From contig NZ_PJNI01000001.1 in NCBI RefSeq assembly GCF_002844555.1, forward strand, positions 620,001 to 684,000: a stretch of DNA of 64,000 nucleotides. The letters are read 5' to 3'. The position numbers and the translations under genes were made by a program. The notes beneath the pieces were generated by a model, which ran no database searches, had not been told where the DNA came from, and saw only the letters and a list, made by a program, of their open reading frames with translations. Below are positions 56,424-64,000 of this stretch, piece by piece. The DNA comes from Brumimicrobium salinarum. GTDB taxonomy: Bacteria; Bacteroidota; Bacteroidia; Flavobacteriales_D; Crocinitomicaceae. Position 1 is the stretch's first letter. Every line of letters begins with the position of its first letter.

Positions 56424-56789
56424 CTAAATCGTTAGACCTACCCATACCAGCAGGAGTCCAAGGATAACGCTTAGACTTATATATAGCATGGCTAACGCAT
56501 AATCTTGGTGTTGAAACATTTGCAAACTTTCCAAAGCGAAAGCTGAAAAAGTGGTGTACCCTCCACAAAAGCCAATGACAAACAGGAACCTTAAACTATC
56601 TTTTTCTTGAATATTCAAGCCTGATTTTCCCAACAAAATACCGATTAAAAAACAGCCCAACAAATTAACAATAAATGTTCCTAAAGGAAATTGATGGAAA
56701 TAAAACTTTGTGGTGAGTAATGAAGTTAGGTAGCGTAAAGCACTTCCTATTCCGCCACCTAATCCGATTAATAAAAGTTGTTTTAGCAT
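56424..56789 (-). CDS. crcB: Fluoride ion exporter CrcB/Fluc
   Basis: This inner-membrane channel exports fluoride as a dual-topology dimer. The 121-residue protein has four hydrophobic segments and family motifs: GGGIGSALRYL, PLGTFIVNLLGCFLIGIL and GFCGGYTTFSAFALES, the last containing the fluoride-lining TTFS. The length is normal. No fluoride riboswitch was recognised upstream of the ATG at 56789. Confidence 0.93.
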   Translation of the reverse strand: MLKQLLLIGLGGGIGSALRYLTSLLTTKFYFHQFPLGTFIVNLLGCFLIGILLGKSGLNIQEKDSLRFLFVIGFCGGYTTFSAFALESLQMFQHQDYALAMLYISLSVILGLLLVWVGLTI

Positions 56790-56858
56790 TTTAAATATGA
56801 ATTTTGTCCTTACTCATCAAGTGAATTATAAAATTATAGATTTAAAATTAAACAAAAA

Positions 56859-56900
56859 AGAGCAGTATAAAATCATTATAACTTGATGTTATACCGCTCT
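56859..56900 (-). terminator. Intrinsic terminator of the DUF4476 gene
   Basis: The minus-strand hairpin AGAGCGGTATAA / TTATACTGCTCT (11 of 12 pairs) is followed by six T, 13 bp after the stop at 56914. Confidence 0.75.
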
Positions 56901-56913
56901 ATTAATTAAAATA

Positions 56914-57738
56914 TTACTGTGTGAAATAAGTTCGCATTTCGTCTCTTGATTCAGAAAACTTAAATAATTTAAGTAATTTATTTGCATATATTTTGTCTGT
57001 CATACGATCGTAACAGAACTTTGCAATTTCCATTCGGTCATCATCAAAAGTAAATATTTCTACAATTTTATAAGACTGGTCTGAAGTTACGCATTTATTA
57101 CGTAAAGCTTCTTTTGCATATTTAAGTTGTTCATCAGAAAAATTCATTTCTTCCAATTCATCTATTATGGGTTGAATAGTTGAAATAGGTTGGTAACAAT
57201 TGTTTCCTTGATGCGGAAAATTTACATTTGGAGGTTGCTGATTTCCTGGAAAACCACCATGTTGACCACCAAAGTTTGGATGTTTACTACCATCTTGATG
57301 ATAATGAAAACCAGGAGTAGTTGGTGTTGTACATAAAAAACACGGTTGATTATACGGAGACACATATTCTATTACTTCGAAATGCAGACCTAATCCACCA
57401 TGTTGACTATTACTCACATTAACCCATTGTATCTTTTTTAACCCATTTTGCCAGTTTACATGTGCGGTATATCTTTTATTAGGTAAAAGGTTAACATTTT
57501 CAGAGAGTAACATTCCTGAACTTGTAGCGTACATTAATTTTATCTTGTGATAGGTTGCCGGAACCCCCATAATTTTTAAGTTACTGCTTGGCATACGATT
57601 TTGAACAACACCATCTATAACTAGATAAAATTGTGTATTCGTTTGATCGACAATCACCAATTCAGAAGTTGAAGTGTTGTATTGCCCATTTAAACCAAAT
57701 ATTAAAATGACGAATAAACCTGTAAGTATGTTTCTCAT
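56914..57738 (-). CDS. Secreted DUF4476 protein
   Basis: The 274-residue product has a signal peptide (RNILTGLFVILIFGLNG). A beta-rich N-terminal part (about 20-125) is followed by a Gly/Pro/His/Gln-rich linker (about 140-175) and a C-terminal helical DUF4476 domain (about 185-270, NFSDEQLKYAKEALRNKCVT, FTFDDDRMEIAKFCYDRM). DUF4476 is common in Bacteroidota secreted proteins and has no assigned function. It is monocistronic with a strong terminator, and a perfect palindrome lies just before the gene (57765-57784). Confidence 0.88.
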   Translation of the reverse strand: MRNILTGLFVILIFGLNGQYNTSTSELVIVDQTNTQFYLVIDGVVQNRMPSSNLKIMGVPATYHKIKLMYATSSGMLLSENVNLLPNKRYTAHVNWQNGLKKIQWVNVSNSQHGGLGLHFEVIEYVSPYNQPCFLCTTPTTPGFHYHQDGSKHPNFGGQHGGFPGNQQPPNVNFPHQGNNCYQPISTIQPIIDELEEMNFSDEQLKYAKEALRNKCVTSDQSYKIVEIFTFDDDRMEIAKFCYDRMTDKIYANKLLKLFKFSESRDEMRTYFTQ

Positions 57739-57764
57739 AACGCAAAAGTTCAGTTAATAATAAT

Positions 57765-57784
57765 TTGTTCTTTTTCAAGAACAA
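57765..57784. promoter_or_regulatory. Perfect palindrome upstream of the DUF4476 gene
   Basis: TTGTTCTT and AAGAACAA flank a 4-nt spacer, 26 bp before the start codon. It could be an operator or a leader hairpin; the protein that would bind it is unknown. Confidence 0.3.
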
Positions 57785-57902
57785 TGCCAAACCCAATTGT
57801 TTTTATGATAGGCATTTGAAAAAATAGTTCAAGATAAAAGCGATACAATATTAGTGAAAATTAATTATTGGTAACATAAGTATAATCTGTTTTCCAACAA
57901 AA

Positions 57903-58838
57903 TTAACCCATTCGTTCCTTGCGCTTCCTTTCTCGATAACTCGATCTTGAAATCATAAAAACACCAGCAAAAATCATCAACATATATAGGGTCTTTTCAA
58001 CGCTTATTGCACCTATAAAGCTCTCTGTCCAACCGATATATGCAAATAAAAATGTAAAAATCATTACCAAAACAGGTTGCGTATAAATGTAACTTCCACT
58101 GACGCTCGGTGTGACTTGTTTTAATGCGAAAGTGTTTAATAGATAGGTGAAAAATGTTGCTCCAACTACAATGAAGGTGATTTTAGACCAAATTTCAGGC
58201 GGGAATATATGAAAGTTTGCTTCGAAAACATCCGTCCAAACAGGTGGATACATCATAATAAAAATCAATCCGAAAATAAAATTGTAAGTAATGACCGTTA
58301 GCGGGTTGTATTTATTCATTAATGGTTTTACAACGACCAAATACACACCAAAGGACAGTGCATTGATGAAGATATAGAGATCTCCTATTGACGAATCAAA
58401 TTCTGGTTGTTGTCCAATAGTTGTTAAGGCAATAGCTCCGACAGCTCCAACTAAAACTCCTATAGCTTTGAGTTTAGTAATTCTTTCTTTTAGCAAAAAG
58501 TAAGACAAAATAACCACCAAAATAGGGGTGGAAGTCATAATAATACCTACATTCATTGGAGAAGTTAATGCCAACCCATTGAAGAAAAATAATTGATTGA
58601 GACAAACTCCAAAAAGTCCTGTAATAGCCAGTCTTGGTAAATCTTTTTTATCTACTTTCTCCCGAATAAAAAGTAAAAAAAGCAGAACAAAAAGTATAGT
58701 GGTTATGGCACCACGTACTAAAATTAAGCCACTTGGACCGAGATAATCAGGAGTTACGCCTTTAGCCAATAAATGGTTTGCACCGTAAATTGCATTGAGC
58801 GCAAACAATGCAAAATGAGCTAGGATTACTTTATTCAT
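57903..58838 (-). CDS. EamA/DMT-family transporter
   Basis: The 311-residue inner-membrane protein has ten predicted helices in two EamA repeats, with family segments ANHLLAKGVTPDYLGPSGLILVRG near the start, ALTSPMNVGIIMTSTPILVVILSYFLL in the middle and SGSYIYTQPVLVMIFTFLF in repeat two. Such exporters move amino acids, drugs or other small metabolites; the substrate cannot be predicted. It follows the ArsC-like gene by 6 bp and is probably co-transcribed with it. Confidence 0.9.
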   Translation of the reverse strand: MNKVILAHFALFALNAIYGANHLLAKGVTPDYLGPSGLILVRGAITTILFVLLFLLFIREKVDKKDLPRLAITGLFGVCLNQLFFFNGLALTSPMNVGIIMTSTPILVVILSYFLLKERITKLKAIGVLVGAVGAIALTTIGQQPEFDSSIGDLYIFINALSFGVYLVVVKPLMNKYNPLTVITYNFIFGLIFIMMYPPVWTDVFEANFHIFPPEIWSKITFIVVGATFFTYLLNTFALKQVTPSVSGSYIYTQPVLVMIFTFLFAYIGWTESFIGAISVEKTLYMLMIFAGVFMISRSSYRERKRKERMG

Positions 58839-58844
58839 CTAAGA

Positions 58845-59201
58845 TTAATTCCCGTGATAAGCTTTTCTTGCCGCTTCAACAGTTTTCTTGGAATTCCCAA
58901 TAAAAACCTCATCATCGAATATAATAAAAGGCCGTTTTAGAAATGTATACTCTTCCAACATATACTTCTTGTAATCTTCTTCAGAAAGATTAATTTCATT
59001 GAGTCCCATAGAGCGATATTTCATAGCTCTTTTTGAAAACATAGCCTCATAAGAACCTACTTTTTCCTTGATGAAATCTAATGTTTTCTCGTCGATGTTC
59101 TCTTTTTTGATGTCTTGTAGTTCCACATCATCACCCAATTCTAATTCTTTTAGAATGCGTTGATTGGTATTACATGATGAAAGATGATATATTTTTTTCA
59201 T
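58845..59201 (-). CDS. ArsC/Spx-family protein with single N-terminal Cys
   Basis: The 118-residue thioredoxin-fold protein matches ArsC-like (YffB/Spx) proteins: IYHLSSCNTNQRIL with Cys10, RAMKYRSMGL, and FLKRPFIIFDDEVFIGNSKK before the end. The second Cys of the CxxC form is replaced (CNTN), which fits glutathione- or protein-coupled reductases or non-enzymatic relatives. Arsenate reduction is therefore not assured. It is the first gene of a unit with the EamA transporter. Confidence 0.88.
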   Translation of the reverse strand: MKKIYHLSSCNTNQRILKELELGDDVELQDIKKENIDEKTLDFIKEKVGSYEAMFSKRAMKYRSMGLNEINLSEEDYKKYMLEEYTFLKRPFIIFDDEVFIGNSKKTVEAARKAYHGN

Positions 59202-59842
59202 GATTATTTACTTTATGTAAGTTGCAAAGGTAGGGAAATGATGGAATGAAAGCAATTGTAAAATTATTTTGTATTAATTGCTTGCAATCGGATACAAAAC
59301 GAGTAATTCTCGTAATTACAAGTGGTTTTATACCCATTAAATTAAATGTCTATCGGATACTTTACTAGTAAATATATCTAAGTCGTCGATCATGTTAATA
59401 TACGGTTAACCCACAAGATCCTTCGCAAATTCCACTTTCCAACCAGTTGAAAAGAGAAATTTACTTCTTTCCTCTCGATTGCTTTTCCAACACCCAAAAC
59501 TGTCATCCTTCCATATTGAAAACTAAGATTTTCAAATATGGAAGGATCTTGTCAAGTTGAAAAGAGACTCCTCGTCATTTCACTCCGATAGTTGATAAAA
59601 TATTAGATTTTAACAACTGAGGAGTTCTCAAGCCTTCGACTGAATCCCTTCTTCCTTTTTTTGATAGAAGAAATAATTACAGAAACGATTCAATAAACAT
59701 TCGGAACTACGCTAAAGCCATAAATTAAAATGTTCAGTATCGCTGCAAATGCATTTAAACTCTAGATGTTTCACACCACTTCCAAAATCTGACTCTAATC
59801 AAAAGCTTTGTTTTTCAAAAGTTAACAACACATTACACGTCG
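59202..59842. other. 641-bp intergenic region with repeat-like hairpins
   Basis: No gene is seen. Two strong inverted repeats lie at 59505-59547 (ATCCTTCCATATTGAAAA with its inverted copy, one extra base) and 59583-59624 (CTCC..AGTTG..CAACT.AGGAG). Between them CTCCTCGTCATTTCACTCC resembles common intergenic repeats of Flavobacteriia. Confidence 0.55.
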
Positions 59843-60865
59843 TTAAATATGAATAAGGGCCTCCGAGTGTTTCAACGAACTCATTGCCTTTTTCACCATA
59901 TCTTTTGAACCTACATAATACCCACATCTTTGGTGTAGTTCCTGTGGGTCAATCTCCATGATTCTTTGATGCCCATCTGTAGCTAAACCTCCAGCTTGTT
60001 CAGCTATAAAGGCTAAAGGATTACATTCATATAATAACCTTAATCGACCTTCTGGCCAATTATTAGTGGTTGGGTATACATAAACACCACCTTTGAGTAA
60101 GTTTCGATGAAAATCTGCAACGAGAGATCCGATATATCGACCGGAATACGGACGACCAGTTGATGGATCTTCTGCTCGGCAATATTGAACATAATCTTTT
60201 AGGCCTGGATCACATCGGTCTAGATTTCCTTCATTTATTGAGTAAATACGTCCTGTTTCTGGAGATTGAATGTTGGGATGTGACAAGCAAAACTCACCTA
60301 TTGATGGGTCAAGCGTAAATCCATTTACACCGTTTCCAGTAGTGTAAACCAACATAGTTGAAGAGCCAAATAAAACATAGCCAGCAGCAACTTGTTCTGT
60401 TCCCTTTTGTAAGAAATCTTCTTTTGTGGCCATTGTTCCAGGCTCCGAAACTCTTCTATAAATAGAGAAAATAGTTCCTATAGAAACATTCACATCGATA
60501 TTTGAAGAACCATCTAGAGGATCGAAAAGAACAACATACCTTCCTTGCTTTGATATTTCATCATCGAAAACAACAAAGTCGTCATTTTCTTCAGAGGCAA
60601 TTCCACAAACTTCTTCACCTGTCTTAAAAGCTCGAATGAAAGCGTCATCGGCAATTACATCTAGTTTTTGTTGTTCCTCACCTTGTACATTTGTTTCCCC
60701 TTTGGCACCTAATATATCTACCAATCCAGCACGGTTTACGTCTCTATTTACAATCTTTGAAGCGACTGAAATATCCGTTAATAGACTAGAAAGCTCTCCG
60801 GTGGCGTAAGCAAAATCTTTTTGACGATCTAAAATAAAATCGTGTAAAGTGATGATTTTCGACAT
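59843..60865 (-). CDS. fbp: Fructose-1,6-bisphosphatase class I
   Basis: This cytoplasmic enzyme dephosphorylates fructose-1,6-bisphosphate in gluconeogenesis. The ATG at 60863-60865 ([12 protein letters not shown]) gives 340 residues, normal for class I. The metal- and substrate-binding signature [20 protein letters not shown] is present near residue 115, with EEND upstream, SINEGN and the C-terminal [16 protein letters not shown]. The gene is monocistronic and divergent from the Crp/Fnr regulator. Confidence 0.96.
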   Translation of the reverse strand: MSKIITLHDFILDRQKDFAYATGELSSLLTDISVASKIVNRDVNRAGLVDILGAKGETNVQGEEQQKLDVIADDAFIRAFKTGEEVCGIASEENDDFVVFDDEISKQGRYVVLFDPLDGSSNIDVNVSIGTIFSIYRRVSEPGTMATKEDFLQKGTEQVAAGYVLFGSSTMLVYTTGNGVNGFTLDPSIGEFCLSHPNIQSPETGRIYSINEGNLDRCDPGLKDYVQYCRAEDPSTGRPYSGRYIGSLVADFHRNLLKGGVYVYPTTNNWPEGRLRLLYECNPLAFIAEQAGGLATDGHQRIMEIDPQELHQRCGYYVGSKDMVKKAMSSLKHSEALIHI

Positions 60866-60979
60866 AATGTTTTCTTTATTTTGCAAATATCGTTAATTGA
60901 ATTGACTTCTCCACGATGAATTTAAAAAACCCTAATCAATTAATGATTGAAATGTATAATTTTCGATTATTTTTGGAAT

Positions 60980-61618
60980 ATGGAAATTCTTGATAAATTT
61001 AAATATACTTTTGAGGCACCACTTTTGGAAGAGTTTAAAAATGTTGCCAAAGAAGTTTCAGTAAAAGCAGGTGACGTTATCCTTGATTATGGTCAGATTG
61101 TTAGAAGCATGCCTATCATAGCGTCTGGTACAGTGAAAGTTTCGCGTATGGATGATGAAGGAAGAGAAATATTGCTGTATTATGTAAATTCACAAGAAAG
61201 TTGTGCAATGACTTTTACTTGTTGCATGGAACAATTTCCGAGTGAAATAAAAGCAGTAGCAGAAGATGATGTCGAAATGCTTAGTGTTCCCATTACTGTT
61301 ATGGATGAATGGTTGGTGAAGTATTCAACTTGGAAGAGCTTTGTGATGGGAACAATACGTGACAGATTTAACGAAATGCTGAATACGATAGATCAAATTG
61401 CTTTTCAAAAACTAGATGAACGTTTAAGGTATTATCTAGAGCAAAAAGCCAAACACACTGGGTCTAAATTATTGAATTTATCTCACGAAGAAATAGCTAG
61501 AGATTTAGCTACTTCTAGGGTGGTTATTTCACGTCTTCTTAAAAAACTTGAAAATGATGATTTGCTGTTGCTATACAGAAATCAAATTAAATTGCTGAAT
61601 GCATTTGAGTTAAAATAA
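60980..61618 (+). CDS. Crp/Fnr-family transcriptional regulator with central Cys cluster
   Basis: I take the ATG at 60980 (MEILDKFKYTF); 212 residues. A cyclic-nucleotide-binding-fold sensor domain (about 20-120) contains SQESCAMTFTCCMEQ, three cysteines in eleven residues, placed on the sensor face where related Bacteroidota proteins also have Cys; redox or metal sensing is inferred. The dimerisation helix and HTH domain follow (LSHEEIARDLATSRVVISRLLKKL). A TATTTTTG box at 60968-60975 lies 4 bp from the start, so the message may be almost leaderless. Targets are unknown. Confidence 0.9.
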   Translation: MEILDKFKYTFEAPLLEEFKNVAKEVSVKAGDVILDYGQIVRSMPIIASGTVKVSRMDDEGREILLYYVNSQESCAMTFTCCMEQFPSEIKAVAEDDVEMLSVPITVMDEWLVKYSTWKSFVMGTIRDRFNEMLNTIDQIAFQKLDERLRYYLEQKAKHTGSKLLNLSHEEIARDLATSRVVISRLLKKLENDDLLLLYRNQIKLLNAFELK

Positions 61619-61667
61619 ATAACCTGTTAAACGAGCAGAAATTGTAATTGACAATTCGTTATTAAAT

Positions 61668-62597
61668 ATGATTACAGTAGAAAATATTTCGAAGTATTAT
61701 CAAAGACAAACTATTTTACATGACGTGTCTTTCTCCTTAAATGAAGGAGAGATTTTAGGTTTGCTTGGCCCTAATGGTGCAGGAAAAACCACTTTAATGC
61801 GAATCATTAATCAAATTGTCGTTGCTGATAAAGGTCATATTACTTTTGAGGGAAATCTGATGCAGGAAAAGCATTTGCTAGAAATTGGGTATTTACCTGA
61901 AGAACGCGGACTGTATCAGTCTATGTCTGTTGAACATCAAATTTCTTATATTGGTCGATTACGCGGCATGAGTAAAACGGATACAAAATCTCAGCTCAAT
62001 TATTGGTTAGAAAAATTTGGAATTCAAGCGTGGAGAAAACTCCGAATAGAAGAACTTTCCAAAGGTATGGCTCAGAAAGTTCAATTTATTTGTGCAGTAC
62101 TGCATGAACCTAAGGTTTTGATTCTTGATGAACCTTTTAGTGGTTTTGATCCAATTAATATTGAGTTGATTCGGCAAGAATTACTTGAATTCAAGAAAAA
62201 AGGTCATGCAATTATAATTTCTACGCACAACATGAATAGCGTAGAAGAAATCTGTGACCGAGCAATTTTAATTAATGAAGGACATAAATTACTTGAAGGT
62301 AATGTTCATGAAATTCGTGAAAATCATAAAGAAGGCATTTATAAAATTTCATTTACCGGAAATATGATTGCTTTTGCGAATGCCTTGTGGGCAGGTTATG
62401 AAATTATAGATAAAGAAATTCATGGTGATGATGATTTTAGTGTTTATTTAAAAATGCGACAAGGAAACGAAATTAATGACTTGTTGAATGCTGTAATTAA
62501 TGAAGTTAAAATAACCGGAGTAGAAACTGTTATGCCTAGCATGGAGAAAGTATTTGTTAAAACAATTAACGCAGAAAAAGAAATCCCTCATGAATAA
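61668..62597 (+). CDS. ABC transporter ATP-binding protein (NatA-like)
   Basis: The 309-residue subunit has Walker A GLLGPNGAGKTTL, Q loop, signature ELSKGMAQKVQF, Walker B KVLILDEPFSGFDP and the switch His in IISTHNMN. The C-terminal extension of about 90 residues is typical of DUF4162-containing exporters. It pairs with the permease that overlaps its end by 8 bp, forming a two-gene exporter of the Nat/CcmA-like group. Confidence 0.93.
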   Translation: MITVENISKYYQRQTILHDVSFSLNEGEILGLLGPNGAGKTTLMRIINQIVVADKGHITFEGNLMQEKHLLEIGYLPEERGLYQSMSVEHQISYIGRLRGMSKTDTKSQLNYWLEKFGIQAWRKLRIEELSKGMAQKVQFICAVLHEPKVLILDEPFSGFDPINIELIRQELLEFKKKGHAIIISTHNMNSVEEICDRAILINEGHKLLEGNVHEIRENHKEGIYKISFTGNMIAFANALWAGYEIIDKEIHGDDDFSVYLKMRQGNEINDLLNAVINEVKITGVETVMPSMEKVFVKTINAEKEIPHE

Positions 62598-63900
62598 AAT
62601 AATCCTGATAGCGAGAAGAGAGGTTCTAGAACGTTTTAGTACACGTTCTTTTAAATGGCTGATGATAATTGGGCCTTTATTGATTTTAGGATTGGTTTAT
62701 TTGTTTTTGTCCACAACTACCTCGAGTAAGAAGAACTGGAAGGTTTTGATTATGGATAAAAAAGAAATTTTTGACGGTAAATTGACACCAAGTAAACCCA
62801 AAAACTTAACGTTTGACTTTATTAATGCATTCGTTGAATATGATGATTTTGCACAAAATGAAAAATATAAAGATTATGATTTGGCTGTTCAAATCAATGA
62901 GAAAATATTAAGTAATAAACATGTCATTGTTTCCTATAAAGAACGTCCGCCAGAAAATATACAACGACACTTAATTTATTTTGTTGAAAGACGACTTGAA
63001 GAGATTTTGGTAGATCAATTCACTGACTTATCAGTAGACAGATTTCGTGATATTAAGCAATCTTTAAAGTTTAATTTAAAAGATGCTAATGACCCAAGAG
63101 ATGAAAAGTCAACTACTGCGAGTTGGGTTGGATTCGGTTTTGGTTTACTCATTATTCTTTTCGTTTTTATGTTTGGTATGACTGTGCTCAGGAGTATGGC
63201 CAGAGAAAAATCGAATCGTATTGTAGAGGTGCTCTTGTCAAGTGTTAAAGCGCGACAATTACTAACAGGGAAAATGTTAGGAATTGGGTTTTCTGCCTTG
63301 ATTCAATTTGCGGTTTGGACAGCTATCATTGGTTTTGGATTGTATGTTTTTAGATTAACATTGTTCCCCGATATGTTTAGTGCCGGTTTTGTTGCAGACG
63401 CAGTAGAGCAAGAAAGTTTGATTAGTGAGCTTTCAAATCAGAGTCCGTTCGTAGAACTCATTTACAGCCAAATACATTATACAAACATGTTAATTTTCTT
63501 CACTTTGTTTTTTATAGGTGCATATTTGTTTTATGGTTCTTTCTTTTCAATGATTGGCGCATCCATGGGGTCAGAATCTGATGGTCAACAATTTGTAATA
63601 CCCATCACTATGCTGTTATTTATGGCAGTATTGTCTGGATATTACCATGTTTATTATCCAGGTACAGTTTTGAGTGACTGGCTTAGCTTTATCCCGTTTA
63701 CTTCACCGATGGTTATGATGATTGAACTTTCAAATGGATTTGAAGATGGTAGCGCATGGCAATTATTCTTAGCCTTGTTGATTCTTTTTGTCTCGGCGAT
63801 TGGAATGATGGGATTGGCTGGACGTATTTATAAAAATGGGATTCTCAGGTTCAACCATCGACTCAAATTGAAAATGCTAATCAAATGGACTAAAAAATAG
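62590..63900 (+). CDS. ABC exporter permease (NatB/ABC-2 type)
   Basis: I use the ATG at 62590 (MNKIILIARREVLERF), in the usual overlap with the ATPase gene; 436 residues. One transmembrane helix near residues 22-42 is followed by an extracytoplasmic region of about 130 residues and a C-terminal block of five or six helices (about 180-425). The TVLRSMAREKSNRIVEVLLSS segment is characteristic of NatB-type permeases. The exported substrate (sodium, drugs or lipids) is not evident. The Ppx/GppA-type gene follows after 3 bp. Confidence 0.9.
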   Translation: MNKIILIARREVLERFSTRSFKWLMIIGPLLILGLVYLFLSTTTSSKKNWKVLIMDKKEIFDGKLTPSKPKNLTFDFINAFVEYDDFAQNEKYKDYDLAVQINEKILSNKHVIVSYKERPPENIQRHLIYFVERRLEEILVDQFTDLSVDRFRDIKQSLKFNLKDANDPRDEKSTTASWVGFGFGLLIILFVFMFGMTVLRSMAREKSNRIVEVLLSSVKARQLLTGKMLGIGFSALIQFAVWTAIIGFGLYVFRLTLFPDMFSAGFVADAVEQESLISELSNQSPFVELIYSQIHYTNMLIFFTLFFIGAYLFYGSFFSMIGASMGSESDGQQFVIPITMLLFMAVLSGYYHVYYPGTVLSDWLSFIPFTSPMVMMIELSNGFEDGSAWQLFLALLILFVSAIGMMGLAGRIYKNGILRFNHRLKLKMLIKWTKK

Positions 63901-63903
63901 CAG

Positions 63904-64000
63904 ATGCGTGGAGCTGTAATTGATTTGGGCACAAATACCTTTGGATTAATTGTATTCGAGATACACGGTTCAGGTTTTAAAGTGTTGTTAACAGATAAAT
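63904..64000 (+). CDS. Ppx/GppA phosphatase family, 3' end outside window
   Basis: The visible 32 codons read MRGAVIDLGTNTFGLIV, the phosphate-1 loop of exopolyphosphatase/pppGpp phosphatase proteins (ASKHA fold). It begins 3 bp after the ABC permease stop and so is part of that transcript. The rest is beyond the window. Confidence 0.85.
   Translation, partial: MRGAVIDLGTNTFGLIVFEIHGSGFKVLLTDK

Noticed and set aside
56300-56789. Fluoride riboswitch near crcB
   Set aside because: I could not see the conserved pseudoknot pattern upstream of the minus-strand start.

Overview
This 64 kb window is an AT-rich chromosomal segment of a Bacteroidota bacterium, most probably of the class Flavobacteriia; a Crocinitomicaceae/Fluviicola-like lineage is my inference. 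The evidence is a PorP/SprF protein paired with a gliding-motility-type C-terminal domain (CHU_C) protein, further type IX secretion (T9SS) cargo with CHU_C or type A sorting tails, a DUF5686-type outer-membrane protein, a DUF4476 protein, and promoters of the Bacteroidota TTG-N19/21-TAnnTTTG type. Most of the window is ordinary chromosome. I saw no rRNA or tRNA gene, CRISPR array, prophage or intact insertion sequence.

Layout. 1-7.4 kb: partial beta-lactamase-fold protein, lipB, a phosphoglucose/phosphomannose isomerase, ftsH, a saccharopine-dehydrogenase-family reductase, an orphan response regulator and a DUF1697 protein. 7.5-11.7 kb: a minus-strand accessory block with a frameshifted secreted protein, YefM/YoeB and ParD/ParE toxin-antitoxin pairs, and several unknown small genes. 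12-17 kb: a candidate structured RNA, dCMP deaminase, a C-terminal processing protease, a 276-bp element with terminal inverted repeats, and the PorP/SprF-CHU_C pair. 17-21 kb: a 1271-residue protein with a predicted N-terminal beta-barrel, eight Ig-like repeats and a basic tail. 21-32 kb: ileS, a transglutaminase-like lipoprotein, a hairpin-rich repeat region, an acidic EEHP-repeat lipoprotein, an M1 aminopeptidase, a biotin carrier protein and a glycosyltransferase. 31-39 kb: a cyclophilin-FKBP fusion, a frameshifted DUF5686 protein, a radical SAM/SPASM protein and a histidine kinase/response regulator pair followed by the remnant of an ELWxxDGT-repeat cargo. 39-48.7 kb: a CHU_C adhesin, leuS, an outer-membrane protein and a Tat-exported alkaline phosphatase. 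48.8-56.2 kb: ABC-F, UspA, a TPR kinase/LytTR regulator pair and a 5'-truncated CHU_C cargo. 56-64 kb: fluoride exporter, DUF4476 protein, EamA transporter, ArsC-like protein, fructose-1,6-bisphosphatase, Crp/Fnr regulator, an ABC exporter and the start of a Ppx/GppA phosphatase.

The most unusual observations are these. (1) The same GC-rich palindromic repeat is inserted in frame in both ileS and leuS, each time in the editing-domain region, adding a PLWRGxEGEDI peptide. (2) Three genes for envelope or secreted functions are each broken by one base at a homopolymer (8579, 31542, 32987); assembly error is the simplest explanation and phase variation the interesting one. (3) A yoeB toxin has ATA exactly where the family has its start ATG. 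(4) Two kinase/regulator operons each run directly into a decayed T9SS cargo fragment. (5) Several non-coding elements are folded or repeated (11986-12091, 14183-14458, 26245-26572, 59505-59624, and a shared motif at 36290 and 56374).
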